DNA of 62,880 nucleotides from Tenacibaculum finnmarkense genomovar ulcerans (GCF_900239495.1 NZ_OENE01000034.1:1-62880), one strand, 5' to 3'. Shown: positions 38,691 to 48,099, counted from the first letter of the stretch. Numbers and translations: made by a program. Notes: a model not told the origin generated them from the sequence alone.

Positions 38691-40850
38691 ATGAAACATA
38701 AGTACTTTTTTAAATTACTGATAGGAATTCTTTTTTTATCAGCAATAAAAATAAACGCACAAACAACAGGTGATATTATTTTTACAGGTTTTAATGCCGA
38801 TGGCGATAAAGATTTTTCTATTGCTATACTAGCCCCTATTCCTGCAAACTCTACGCTTTATATTTCTGATAAAGAAACCGATGGGCTTGGAGGCTTTACC
38901 ACTGGAGAAGGAAGTTTAACCTGGCTTACAGGTAGCAATGTAATTCCGGCGGGAAGCGTTGTCACTTTTACAGATATTGACAATGCTACTAACCCTAATT
39001 TTGGAGCATCAATAGGTAGTATTACAAGGATTGGAGGTTTTAACTTAACCACCACCACAAAAGACGCTCTTTTTATTTATATTGGGACTGATGTTAATAC
39101 TCCAACAACCTTTATTACTGCACTTCAAATAGGAAACGATACCACTCAGCTTGGAACTTATAATGCTGATGGTATTAGCCTAAAAGGAACAGGTTTAAAA
39201 AAAGGCGTTTCTATTATTACTTTTGATGCTTCTGCAACCCCTGATGGTGCTGTTTATAAAGGAGATAAAACAGGTCAAAATTCTTTTGCTGATTATTATT
39301 CTTTAATTGCTGATGTTGAAAATAACTGGACAAATGTTGTAAATGGAGATGGTGAATTATTACTGCCTTTTTCTTCGGATACATTCTCTATTATCAATGC
39401 TACTTGGAACGGAAATACCGACAATAATTGGACAACAGCCACCAACTGGAATTCAGGAAATATTCCTACAAATACGAGTGATGTTTTAATTCCTAACGGG
39501 CTTAATAAGTACCCTACAATAACAAATGCGACAACGGTAAAAGGAATTACAATCCAAAATGGCGCTTCTTTAATTGCAAATTCAAATGTTACAGGAACAG
39601 TTATTTACCAAAGAGCTTTAACTGCTAATTGGCATTTGGTTAGCTCACCTGTTACAGGCGAAACCACCGATAATTTAATTACAAATCACATTTTTGCTCA
39701 AGGAACTGCTGGCGGTCGAATAGGAATTGCGCCTTACAAAAACGATGGAACTGCCTGGGATTATCAAACAAAATCATCCGAAGAAAATATTGAAAAAGGA
39801 GCTGGTTTTTCTGTAAAGCTAGCTACCGCTGGAAATTTAAAATTTAGAGGAGAAATTAATCATTTAACCGTAAACACCCCTGTTACAAAAAATGAAAATG
39901 GCTATAATTTAGTTGGAAATCCCTACACTTCGTACTTAAATAGCAACACTTTTTTAACTCAAAACAACAGTATTCTAACCTCTCAAACTATTTGGATTTG
40001 GAACGGTACTAATTATGAAACAAAAGTTGCTGCCGATGCGTTTATTTTAGCACCTGCACAAGGTTTTTTTATGGAAGCTAACGCTGCCGGAAACATCTCT
40101 TTTAACAGTACTAATCAGCAACATCAAACAACCGATACTTTTAAAAGAAGCAGCCGAACAGAAATACATCTAAGCGCTACCGATAATACGACGAATAAAA
40201 AAAGCAAGACCAAATTATACTATATAAAAGGTACTACAACAGGTTTTGATAATGGTTACGACGGAGCGCAATTTAAAGGATTTGTAAGTGATTTTTCAAT
40301 AACAACACAGTTAGTTTCTCAAAATAAAGGTGAAAATTATGCCATTCAATCTTTGCCTATCAATACCATGGAAAATACCGTTATTCCAATACATTTAAAA
40401 GCAAATACGGGTAATGAAATTATGTTTTCGGCAAACTCAATGAATTTACCAACTAATATGAATGTTTATTTAGAAGATAAAATCAATGGGGTTTTTACGA
40501 ATTTATCAGAAGAAAATTATACGGTTGTTCTAAACAATAATACTTCACAATTTTATCTTCACACAAGCGATAAAAACCCAAAAATTAACACTGTTCAAAA
40601 AAGTTTAAATAAAGAAATACAAAATGTAGCTATTTATGCGTCAGCAAATAATACACTAACAATAAAAGGATTAACATCAAAAAATGCTACCATAAAAATC
40701 TATTCTATTTTAGGAGAAAAAATTATCAGCAAGCAATTTAAAACAGCAGCTATAAACGTAATTCAACTACCTAAAACATCAAAAGGAATTTATATTATTG
40801 AGTTAAATTCTAATTTAGGTAAAATTACTAAAAAAATTATCTTAAACTAA
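38691..40850 (+). CDS. Secreted protein with T9SS type A sorting domain
   Basis: A 719-residue secreted or surface protein. Signal peptide 1-24 (ending INAQ). The N-terminal ~220 residues begin GDIIFTGFNADGDKDFSIAI and form a domain common in Bacteroidota secreted proteins; its function is unknown to me. The middle carries the TWNGNTDNNWTTATNWNSGN stretch (about 239-258) found in many flavobacterial surface proteins. The last ~75 residues are a type A T9SS C-terminal sorting domain (IYSILGEKIIS and GIYIIELNSNLGKITKKIIL). It is probably anchored or released at the surface after type IX secretion. A 52-codon gene follows five bases after its stop. Confidence 0.8.
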   Translation: MKHKYFFKLLIGILFLSAIKINAQTTGDIIFTGFNADGDKDFSIAILAPIPANSTLYISDKETDGLGGFTTGEGSLTWLTGSNVIPAGSVVTFTDIDNATNPNFGASIGSITRIGGFNLTTTTKDALFIYIGTDVNTPTTFITALQIGNDTTQLGTYNADGISLKGTGLKKGVSIITFDASATPDGAVYKGDKTGQNSFADYYSLIADVENNWTNVVNGDGELLLPFSSDTFSIINATWNGNTDNNWTTATNWNSGNIPTNTSDVLIPNGLNKYPTITNATTVKGITIQNGASLIANSNVTGTVIYQRALTANWHLVSSPVTGETTDNLITNHIFAQGTAGGRIGIAPYKNDGTAWDYQTKSSEENIEKGAGFSVKLATAGNLKFRGEINHLTVNTPVTKNENGYNLVGNPYTSYLNSNTFLTQNNSILTSQTIWIWNGTNYETKVAADAFILAPAQGFFMEANAAGNISFNSTNQQHQTTDTFKRSSRTEIHLSATDNTTNKKSKTKLYYIKGTTTGFDNGYDGAQFKGFVSDFSITTQLVSQNKGENYAIQSLPINTMENTVIPIHLKANTGNEIMFSANSMNLPTNMNVYLEDKINGVFTNLSEENYTVVLNNNTSQFYLHTSDKNPKINTVQKSLNKEIQNVAIYASANNTLTIKGLTSKNATIKIYSILGEKIISKQFKTAAINVIQLPKTSKGIYIIELNSNLGKITKKIILN

Positions 40851-40855
40851 AAATC

Positions 40856-41014
40856 ATGAAAAAAACAACCGAAAATATTTCTAGAAAAGAGGCGTTAGAA
40901 AAAATAAAAAACTATGGTAAGTATGCTAGCTTAACCGCTTTAGGAACTTATTTAATATTAAATCCTCAAAAAGCGCAGGCAGCTAGCTTAGCTCCTCCTG
41001 GCAATAAATTTTAA
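40856..41014 (+). CDS. Small signal-peptide-like protein (52 aa) behind a T9SS cargo gene
   Basis: A short frame begins ATG at 40856, five bases after the T9SS cargo stop, and ends at 41014. The 52-residue product starts MKKTTENISRKEALEKIK. It has a hydrophobic stretch ASLTALGTYLILN (24-36) and an AQA site (40-42) resembling a signal peptidase I cleavage site. Only about ten residues (ASLAPPGNKF) would be left after cleavage. A hairpin terminator lies 22 nt later, so it shares a transcript with the cargo gene. I believe similar tiny proteins occur in other flavobacteria, but I cannot name a family or a function. Confidence 0.65.
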   Translation: MKKTTENISRKEALEKIKNYGKYASLTALGTYLILNPQKAQAASLAPPGNKF

Positions 41015-41035
41015 AATAACCTATTTTACCTCAAA

Positions 41036-41066
41036 AAACCCTCGAAATTTCGAGGGTTTCTTATTT
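41036..41066 (+). terminator. Terminator after the 52-aa gene
   Basis: Perfect 24-nt palindrome with arms AAACCCTCGAAA and TTTCGAGGGTTT (41036-41059), followed by CTTATTT. It separates the T9SS cargo unit from the tetR-led unit. Confidence 0.7.
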
Positions 41067-41112
41067 CTAGTAAACAATTAAAGTTATTTTAACACAAAAA
41101 CACTCTTAATTG

Positions 41113-41133
41113 ATAGTATTACTATTACATTTG
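41113..41133 (+). promoter_or_regulatory. tetR promoter -7 box with abutting perfect palindrome (operator candidate)
   Basis: TACATTTG (41126-41133) is a perfect -7 box, 18 nt before the tetR ATG. Directly upstream is a perfect 13-nt palindrome, ATAGTA-T-TACTAT (41113-41125). A repressor bound there would block RNA polymerase, so this is a good candidate for the TetR autoregulatory operator. Confidence 0.55.
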
Positions 41134-41151
41134 CAGATATACTATTTATTT

Positions 41152-41835
41152 ATGAAAAATTTTCTATCAAATATTAAAATTGAAATTCCTGTAGGCATCT
41201 ATATTAAAGATCCTGAAACTTCTTCTCTCGGAAAAAAAATCATTGAAAATAGCATTATTTTAATTGAAGATATCGGTTTTGAAAGCTTCAATTTTAAAAA
41301 ATTAGGTAAATTAATCGGCTCTAATGAAAGTTCTATTTACAGGTATTTTGAAAGCAAACACAAACTACTTATTTATGTAACATCTTGGTATTGGGGCTGG
41401 GTGCAATATCAATTAGTTATAGAAACGTATAGCATTTATAATGCCGAAGAAAAATTAATAAAAGCGATTCAAATACTTACAAAAACAACTGAACAAGACA
41501 GTAATTTCTCGCATATTAATGAGGTTTTATTAAACTCAATTGTAATTAATGAAAACTCTAAATCATATTCAACAAAAGAAGTAGATACCGAAAATAAAGA
41601 AGGTTTTTTTAAATTATATAAGGAAGTTGTAAAGCGTTTAGCTGATATAATAACCAATTATAATAACAACTATAAACACCCGCTTACACTAGCAAGTACG
41701 GTTATTGAAGGTGCATTGCATCAACAATTTATTAAGCAACATTTTAAGTCGCTAACAAATTGCGATACTGCGACTTCTCCAACTTCATTTTTTATCGATT
41801 TAACTCTTAATACGCTTTCAAATGGCAGAAAATAA
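41152..41835 (+). CDS. TetR-like transcriptional regulator
   Basis: A 227-residue regulator. The N-terminal TetR helix-turn-helix is around residues 25-70, with GFESFNFKKLGKLIGSNESS followed by IYRYFESKHKLL, the family's recognition helix and the conserved Y-R-Y-F segment. The C-terminal domain is divergent and would bind an unknown ligand. An upstream in-frame TTG at 41110 is rejected because the -7 box lies between it and the ATG at 41152. The stop overlaps the next gene's start by 14 bases, so it is cotranscribed with the ABC-HlyD-TolC genes and is the obvious candidate to control them. Confidence 0.75.
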   Translation: MKNFLSNIKIEIPVGIYIKDPETSSLGKKIIENSIILIEDIGFESFNFKKLGKLIGSNESSIYRYFESKHKLLIYVTSWYWGWVQYQLVIETYSIYNAEEKLIKAIQILTKTTEQDSNFSHINEVLLNSIVINENSKSYSTKEVDTENKEGFFKLYKEVVKRLADIITNYNNNYKHPLTLASTVIEGALHQQFIKQHFKSLTNCDTATSPTSFFIDLTLNTLSNGRK

Positions 41836-43486
41836 CCCATTAACACCTTGGAAACGGTTTTTAGGACTTTTAAAATTAGAAAAAAAAGATATTTTACAAA
41901 TATCTTATTATGCCATATTTGAAGGAATTGTAGCATTATCACTTCCTTTAGGAATACAGGCAATTATCAATTTATTACAAGGTGCACAGATTTCGGCATC
42001 GTGGGTAGTTCTTGTAATATTAGTTACTGGTGGTGTGGCTTTTAGTGGCGTATTAAAACTCATGCAAATTAGAATTATTGAAACCATACAACAACGTATT
42101 TTTACAAGAGCCTCTTTAGAGCTTAGCTATCGTTTTCCTAAAATAAAAATGAGCGAATTACGAAATTATTACCCACCGGAATTAGCCAATCGTTTTTTTG
42201 ATACACTTACGATTCAAAAAGGGATTTCAAAAATTTTAATTGATGTTCCTTCGGCATTTTTACAGATAATTTTTGCACTATTATTATTATCTTTTTACCA
42301 TACATTTTTTATTTTATTTGGTCTTTTACTACTCTTATTAATTTATATTGTATTTAAATACACGGCAAAAATTGGCTTAGAAACAAGTTTAAAAGAATCT
42401 AAAAACAAGTATAAAGTAGCGCACTGGTTACAAGAAATCGCTAGAACAATTATCAGTTTTAAAATAGCCGGAAAAACAAAATTAGCTTTAAATAAAAGCG
42501 ATGATTTAGTGAGTGATTATTTAAAATCAAGAGACAGTCATTTTAAAATATTAATCATTCAATATATTCAAATGATTAGTTTTAAAGTAATTGTTACCGC
42601 TGGTTTGTTATTGATGGGTGGTTTTTTAGTGTTAAATCAACAAATGAATATCGGACAATTTGTTGCCGCAGAAATAATTATTTTACTGATAATAAGCTCT
42701 GTGGAAAAATTAATTTTAGGCTTAGAATCCTTTTATGATGTGCTTACTTCTATCGAAAAATTAGGGCAAATTATTGATAAACCTATCGAAAATCAACAAG
42801 GAAGTACTGTGAGCGACAGCAAACCTTTCAAAATTGAAATACAAAATATTTCCTACACCATTTTTAAAGAAGAAAGACTTATTTTAAAAGATATTTCGTT
42901 CCATATCGAACCCAATGACAGAATATTAATTCAAGGAGAAAGTGGCGCAGGAAAATCAAGCTTAATACAGCTTATTGCAGGAATTACAACCCCTACTTCT
43001 GGAAATATTTTTGTGAATGATTTATCTATAAAAAGCCTACAAATTAATAATTATAGAGCGTATTTAGGAATGTCATTATCCGAAGAAAATCCGTTTGAAG
43101 GAAGCATTCGAGAAAATGTAACTTTTGGAAATACCACAATTACAGATGATGAAATTTATACTGTTTTTGAAATTGTTGGCTTAACCGATTTTTTAAAATA
43201 TCAAGAAAACGGCTTAGAAACACAACTAAAACCAGAAGGAAAACATATTGGTTATACCATTTCTAAAAAAATTATTCTAGCAAGAGCGATTATCAAAAAA
43301 CCAAAACTTTTAATTTTAGAAGATCCTTTAGACCAATTTGAAAAGAAAGAAGCCAAAAAAATCATCGATTTTATTACAAGCCCTTCCCAAAAATGGAGCT
43401 TAATTATTGTAAGCAGTAACGATAAATGGGACGAAAAATGCACTAAAAAAATTACGCTTCATAAAGGTAAAATTATTAACAAATAA
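41822..43486 (+). CDS. ABC exporter half-transporter with degenerate ATPase domain
   Basis: A 554-residue protein. N-terminal type I exporter membrane domain (about 20-310, several helices, for example LSLPLGIQAIINLL and FLQIIFALLLLSFY) is fused to an ABC ATPase domain (about 335-554). No C39 peptidase domain is present. Walker A GESGAGKSS (about 372-380) is intact. The Q-loop Gln is replaced (LSEENPF). The LSGGQ signature is replaced by YTISKK before IILARAI. Walker B reads LLILEDP instead of hhhhDE. The H-loop His is missing (IIVSSNDKW). It is in one operon with HlyD-type and TolC-type genes, suggesting a type I-like export complex. Either the domain is catalytically weak or it works with another ATPase. 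Confidence 0.8.
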   Translation: MAENNPLTPWKRFLGLLKLEKKDILQISYYAIFEGIVALSLPLGIQAIINLLQGAQISASWVVLVILVTGGVAFSGVLKLMQIRIIETIQQRIFTRASLELSYRFPKIKMSELRNYYPPELANRFFDTLTIQKGISKILIDVPSAFLQIIFALLLLSFYHTFFILFGLLLLLLIYIVFKYTAKIGLETSLKESKNKYKVAHWLQEIARTIISFKIAGKTKLALNKSDDLVSDYLKSRDSHFKILIIQYIQMISFKVIVTAGLLLMGGFLVLNQQMNIGQFVAAEIIILLIISSVEKLILGLESFYDVLTSIEKLGQIIDKPIENQQGSTVSDSKPFKIEIQNISYTIFKEERLILKDISFHIEPNDRILIQGESGAGKSSLIQLIAGITTPTSGNIFVNDLSIKSLQINNYRAYLGMSLSEENPFEGSIRENVTFGNTTITDDEIYTVFEIVGLTDFLKYQENGLETQLKPEGKHIGYTISKKIILARAIIKKPKLLILEDPLDQFEKKEAKKIIDFITSPSQKWSLIIVSSNDKWDEKCTKKITLHKGKIINK

Positions 43487-43499
43487 AGCAACAGAAGTA

Positions 43500-44855
43500 A
43501 TGTTACATATTTCAAATAATAGTATTTCTAATCAAATTGATTTGAGTAATTTTAAATCAGGAAAAAAAATATTTAAAAAAGAACATCATAAATTATTCAG
43601 AAAATTTTTACTTTTCTTTTTATTGATGCTAATCATAACGCTATTTTTACCTTGGACTCAAAATGTTTCTAGCACAGGTAATGTAACAACTTTAAAACCG
43701 AATCAACGACCGCAAACTTTACAATCTCAAATTCCTGGAAGAATTGAACAGTGGTTTGTGCAAGAAGGTGATTTTGTAAAAAAAGGCGATACTATTTTAA
43801 GAATATCCGAAGTAAAAAGCAATTATTTTGATGCAAAACTTGCCCAAAGAACAGGAAATCAATTAAATTCTAAAAATCTTTCTGGTAAATCGTATGTCAA
43901 TAAAATAAGTGCTTTAAAAAGGCAAATTTTAGCCATAAAAAATAATCAAAAATTAAAATCGGAACAAGCAAAAAACAAATTACAACAAGCTTACTTAAAA
44001 GTTAAAACTGATAGTATTGATTTAGAAACCGTTATTTTAAAGCAAAAAATAGCAAAAATTCAATATGATAGAACTTTTACCCTACAACAAGAGGGTTTAA
44101 AAGCGACTAAAGATGTGGAAGAAAAAAGCGCAAAACTTCAAGAGTTTTCAGCCAAAGTTATTTCTCAAAAAAATAAATTATTAGCTTCCAAAAATAATAG
44201 TATCAATGCACAGTTAGCTATTTCGGGTGTTATAGCTAGTTATACGGATAAATTATCGAAGGCACAAAGTAGTTTATATACTGCTGAATCTGGCGCTTAC
44301 GAAACAGAAGTTCAAGTTTCTAAACTACAAACAAATTTAGCCAATTATAACAAAAGAACTTCTTTATTATACATTACCGCTCCGCTTGATGGCTACATAA
44401 ATAAGGCAATAAAATCAGGAATTGGAGAAACTTTTAAACAAGGTGAACCACTGATAAACATCATGCCTTCACAGTACGATTTGGCAGTAGAAATGTATAT
44501 AAAACCTATCGATTTACCACTAATACATATTAACGAAAAAGTACGTGTTCAGTTTGATGGTTGGCCTGCAATTGTTTTTAGTGGATGGCCTAATATGTCA
44601 TCAGGAACTTATGAAGCAAAAATTATTGCAATCGAAAATTTTATTAGCAGTAACGGCAAATACAGAGCCTTAATTGTTCCTGACAATAATGAACATCCGT
44701 GGCCAAAAGCCATTAGAGTTGGCTCGGGAGCAAAAACAATTGCGCTGTTAGAAAATGTACCTATTTGGTATGAATTATGGCGACAAATTAATAGTTTTCC
44801 ACCTAATTTTTATCAGCCAAAAAACCAAAAACCAACTACTAAGAAGAAAAAATAA
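43500..44855 (+). CDS. HlyD-family periplasmic adaptor (membrane fusion protein)
   Basis: A 451-residue adaptor linking the inner-membrane exporter to the TolC channel. A single N-terminal transmembrane helix lies about 35-53 (FLLFFLLMLIITLFLPW). A biotinyl-lipoyl half-domain follows (GRIEQWFVQEGDFVKKGDTI, near 81-100). A long coiled-coil hairpin rich in Lys, Gln and Glu (about 135-280) precedes the second lipoyl half (LYITAPLDGYINKAIKSGIG) and a beta-barrel domain. It lies 13 nt after the ABC gene and overlaps the TolC gene start by one base. Typical of type I secretion and drug or peptide export; the cargo is unknown. Confidence 0.85.
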   Translation: MLHISNNSISNQIDLSNFKSGKKIFKKEHHKLFRKFLLFFLLMLIITLFLPWTQNVSSTGNVTTLKPNQRPQTLQSQIPGRIEQWFVQEGDFVKKGDTILRISEVKSNYFDAKLAQRTGNQLNSKNLSGKSYVNKISALKRQILAIKNNQKLKSEQAKNKLQQAYLKVKTDSIDLETVILKQKIAKIQYDRTFTLQQEGLKATKDVEEKSAKLQEFSAKVISQKNKLLASKNNSINAQLAISGVIASYTDKLSKAQSSLYTAESGAYETEVQVSKLQTNLANYNKRTSLLYITAPLDGYINKAIKSGIGETFKQGEPLINIMPSQYDLAVEMYIKPIDLPLIHINEKVRVQFDGWPAIVFSGWPNMSSGTYEAKIIAIENFISSNGKYRALIVPDNNEHPWPKAIRVGSGAKTIALLENVPIWYELWRQINSFPPNFYQPKNQKPTTKKKK

Positions 44856-46261
44856 TGAAAAATATACCCTTTTTATATCTATTTATAAGTGTTGTTTGTT
44901 TTTCTCAAAAGATGCCTAATAACACACTTTCTTTAGAAGAAAGTTTAGGATATATAAAAAAGTACCATCCTATTATAAAGCAGGCAAAACTTATTGTTAA
45001 TACAAATCAAGCAACATTATTAAAAGCCAGAGGTGCTTTCGACCCTAAAATTGAAGTTGATTACAGTAACAAAAACTTTAAAAATACCGAGTATTATAAA
45101 ACGTTGGTTTCCTCTTTTAAAATTCCTACTTGGTATGGAATTGAGCTAAAAGCTAGTTATGAAAATAATTCAGGAAAATATTTAAACCCTCAATATAAAA
45201 CGCCTAAAAACGGCTTATACAATGTAGGGATATCTGTTCCGTTAGCTAAAAATTTATTTATCAATAAAAGAATGGCTACGTTAAAAAAAGCCAAAATATA
45301 TACCAAACAAAGTAGGTTAGAACAGCAATTAGCAGTTAATACTATTTTGTTTGATGCTATTTCTGCATACTTAAATTGGACACAATATTATCAACAATAT
45401 AGTGTGTTTAAAAATTATTATGCCAATGCAATTATAAGACACAAAAATGTTATTAAAAATTTTAAAGCAGGCGATAAAGCAGCGGTAGATACTTTAGAAA
45501 CAAGTATCAACTTAGAAAACAGAAAATTAGATTTAGAAAAAGCACGCATTAAACAGTTAAAATCAAAAGTAGCTTTTTCGAATTATTTGTGGATTAATAA
45601 TAATATTCCGATGGAATTAAAAAACAACATGATTCCTGATATTGCAACATTTTCTAAGATTGATAAATTATTAAAAACAGTCGAAATTAATTTAGATGAA
45701 AATAATATAGAACAACATCCGAAGTTAAAATTATTAGCCTTAAAAAAGAATAATTTACAAATAAATAAGCGATTAAAAATAAATAATTTATTACCTAAAG
45801 TAGATTTTCAGTATAATTTATTATCATCAAAAGTACATAATTTTGATGATTTTAGTACTTTTAACGTTTCAAATTACAAAAACTCGTTGCAAGTTAGTCT
45901 GCCCTTATTTTTAAGAAAATCAAGAGGAGATTTAAAAATTGCTAAACTAAAATTACAAGATTTAGATTTTGAAATTTCAGCAACAAAAATAATTTTGCAA
46001 AATAAGATTAAAGCGACCAAACAAGAAATTGTATCGTATCAAAAACAACACAATATCTTAAAAAACTTGGTAAATAATTATAAAACAATCGTTAAAAGCG
46101 AGGAACGAAAATTTTCGTTAGGTGAAAGCTCCTTATTTTTAATCAATTACAGAGAAGTTAAACTGATTGAAACGAATTTAAAAGCAATCAAAAATGAATA
46201 TGAATACGCTAAAACAAAAAGTAAGCTACTTAAATTATTAGGGAAATTAACGAATATCTAA
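44855..46261 (+). CDS. TolC-family outer-membrane efflux protein
   Basis: A 468-residue outer-membrane channel protein. The signal peptide is 1-17 (ending VCFS). Two long alpha-helical repeats rich in Lys, Asn, Leu and Ala form the periplasmic tunnel (LEESLGYIKKYHPIIKQAKL near 26-45; second repeat from about 255). Short beta-strand regions lie between them. It overlaps the HlyD gene stop by one base, completing a tripartite exporter. Confidence 0.85.
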   Translation: MKNIPFLYLFISVVCFSQKMPNNTLSLEESLGYIKKYHPIIKQAKLIVNTNQATLLKARGAFDPKIEVDYSNKNFKNTEYYKTLVSSFKIPTWYGIELKASYENNSGKYLNPQYKTPKNGLYNVGISVPLAKNLFINKRMATLKKAKIYTKQSRLEQQLAVNTILFDAISAYLNWTQYYQQYSVFKNYYANAIIRHKNVIKNFKAGDKAAVDTLETSINLENRKLDLEKARIKQLKSKVAFSNYLWINNNIPMELKNNMIPDIATFSKIDKLLKTVEINLDENNIEQHPKLKLLALKKNNLQINKRLKINNLLPKVDFQYNLLSSKVHNFDDFSTFNVSNYKNSLQVSLPLFLRKSRGDLKIAKLKLQDLDFEISATKIILQNKIKATKQEIVSYQKQHNILKNLVNNYKTIVKSEERKFSLGESSLFLINYREVKLIETNLKAIKNEYEYAKTKSKLLKLLGKLTNI

Positions 46262-46276
46262 AAGATACTTATTTAA

Positions 46277-46933
46277 ATGTTAAACGAATTATACAAGTTC
46301 CGATTTAAAATATTTTTATTTTCACAATTAACACTTTTATTTGGAGCCCTTGTTTTTCCTATCCAAATTTATGATACTAAAATATCGCCTGTACTGCATC
46401 TTTTCAATTTAAGTACAGGCTTATTTTTACTTCATAAAAAGAAAAAAACCTTTTGGCTAGTACTTCTTTTACTCTTACTAGCCACCCTATCTTTTAGTTT
46501 AGATATATTTGACAAAGCAGGAAAACACTTTGTTGATATCTTAAGAATTAGCTCTTATTTTATCTTTCATATTGTTGTAACTAGAGAATTAATTATTCAA
46601 GTCTGGAATACTAAAAACATCGATCAAAAAACAATTTTAGGTCTAATTAGTGGTTTTATATCGCTTGGTTTTATCGGTTTTTTTATCTGTTTACTTGTTG
46701 AAATTTTTTATCCAGGTTCTTTTAGCTTCCCCGAAAATGGTATTTCAACCATTCAAAACTTAATGTATTTTAGCTATATAACACTGCTAACCATTGGCTA
46801 TGGCGAAATTTTACCTCAAACCGTTTTAGCTCAAAAAGCCGTGGTATTTATCGGTTTAATAGGACAAATATATTTAGTCGTTTTAATGGGAATTGTTATT
46901 GGTAAATATATCAACCAAGAAAAAACATCCTAA
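46277..46933 (+). CDS. Two-pore-helix potassium channel-like protein
   Basis: A 218-residue membrane protein with about six hydrophobic segments. Near the C-terminus is an Ion_trans_2-type pore: the filter TIGYGE (about 172-177) in YFSYITLLTIGYGEILP, followed by the inner helix VVFIGLIGQIYLVVLMGIVI. The filter T-I-G-Y-G is the canonical potassium selectivity sequence. It has no RCK domain. It starts 15 nt after the TolC stop, so it may share the transcript, but a functional link with export is not evident. Confidence 0.82.
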   Translation: MLNELYKFRFKIFLFSQLTLLFGALVFPIQIYDTKISPVLHLFNLSTGLFLLHKKKKTFWLVLLLLLLATLSFSLDIFDKAGKHFVDILRISSYFIFHIVVTRELIIQVWNTKNIDQKTILGLISGFISLGFIGFFICLLVEIFYPGSFSFPENGISTIQNLMYFSYITLLTIGYGEILPQTVLAQKAVVFIGLIGQIYLVVLMGIVIGKYINQEKTS

Positions 46934-46970
46934 AATACTTTACTAAACACCCCTAAAAATACTTCAAAAA

Positions 46971-48056
46971 TTAGCCTAAAATCTTTGTAATTAAATCTTG
47001 TTTTGCTTTTTGATCATCACCAAATAACCAGCGCAAGGTATTATCTTCCCAAATTTCATGATATTGTTTTTGATTGATAATATCTCTATCAATAGCCAAA
47101 TCTAACAATTTTCCTGGATAAGAAGACTGCGCATCACTTTCCATTTCTCCTAACGGATACGGGTCATCTAAGCCCATAATAATTTGATTAGAACCCTGTC
47201 GGTCAATCATTAGTTTTAACGAATCGGTATCATGTACCAAAGTATCAAAGAAAATATTTGGATGCCCAACTGCCTTTCTAGGATGCGTTTTTCCTTCAAA
47301 TAAATCAGGACGACCATCAAAACCTTGAATACGTCTTCCTAAATTCATTTGTGCCAATTGTCCGCCGTGTGCAAAACAAGTTCTGATATTTTTAAAACGC
47401 TCCTGCATGCCGTTTAAGGTATAAAAATGATAGGCATCACCACATTGTGCCAACATCCAAATTAAATGAAAACGCCAATTGGTATTTTCTAATTTTATCA
47501 TTTTATCGCCATCATACGGATGAATTTCAATGGCTAATTTATACTTATCAGCAAGCTCAAAAATACGGTCATTTTCTTTATCAAAAACACAACGCCACTG
47601 CCCTATCGAATCCATAAAATGCGTTGGTAAACACAATACTTTTAAGCCTAATTCTTCCACACAACGCTCCATTTCATACAAAGCACCGTAAATAAAACCA
47701 GGGTGAACTACAAAACCACAGGTGAATTTATCAGGATGATCATGCTGTACTTTTGCGTTAAAATCATTCTGAAAACGCAAGGCTTTTTTCATTTCTTCCA
47801 AACGCAATCCGTTACCATATAATTGCGATAAATTTAAAACTACGGCATGATCTAACTTATTTTTTTCCATCCAAAGCAACTTTTCATCTAAGAAAAAACT
47901 AGAATCCGTTACCGGGCGTTTCCAACCTTTTTGTAACATATGTTTACGCTCATCATCTACCCAAAAAATTTCTTTTTCCTTCATAAACTGAGGAATTTGC
48001 TCAGGATAAGGCAATAAATGTGAATGTCCGTTTATTCGTAGTTTACGTTTTTGCAT
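46971..48056 (-). CDS. nbaD: 2-amino-3-carboxymuconate-6-semialdehyde decarboxylase-like amidohydrolase
   Basis: A 361-residue TIM-barrel metal enzyme of the amidohydrolase superfamily. It is expected to decarboxylate 2-amino-3-carboxymuconate 6-semialdehyde, the product of the dioxygenase encoded just upstream. Visible metal-site motifs are HSH in INGHSHLLP near 9-17, AIEIHPYDG near 195, CFAHGG near 249 and the late Asp in IMGLDDPYPLGE near 314. The name rests on these and on the location in a kynurenine pathway cluster. Cofactor would be zinc. A left-arm copy of the family C repeat lies between it and the dioxygenase gene (48100-48155). The gene for the next enzyme, an aldehyde dehydrogenase, is not in the window. 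Confidence 0.82.
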   Translation of the reverse strand: MQKRKLRINGHSHLLPYPEQIPQFMKEKEIFWVDDERKHMLQKGWKRPVTDSSFFLDEKLLWMEKNKLDHAVVLNLSQLYGNGLRLEEMKKALRFQNDFNAKVQHDHPDKFTCGFVVHPGFIYGALYEMERCVEELGLKVLCLPTHFMDSIGQWRCVFDKENDRIFELADKYKLAIEIHPYDGDKMIKLENTNWRFHLIWMLAQCGDAYHFYTLNGMQERFKNIRTCFAHGGQLAQMNLGRRIQGFDGRPDLFEGKTHPRKAVGHPNIFFDTLVHDTDSLKLMIDRQGSNQIIMGLDDPYPLGEMESDAQSSYPGKLLDLAIDRDIINQKQYHEIWEDNTLRWLFGDDQKAKQDLITKILG

Positions 48057-48099
48057 CTTTTATATAAATAATTTTTTGTGATGATTTTGATGTTTTTTT

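Noticed and set aside
41110..41151. Upstream TTG start for the TetR gene
   Set aside because: A perfect -7 box lies inside this extension, so mRNA would begin after it.
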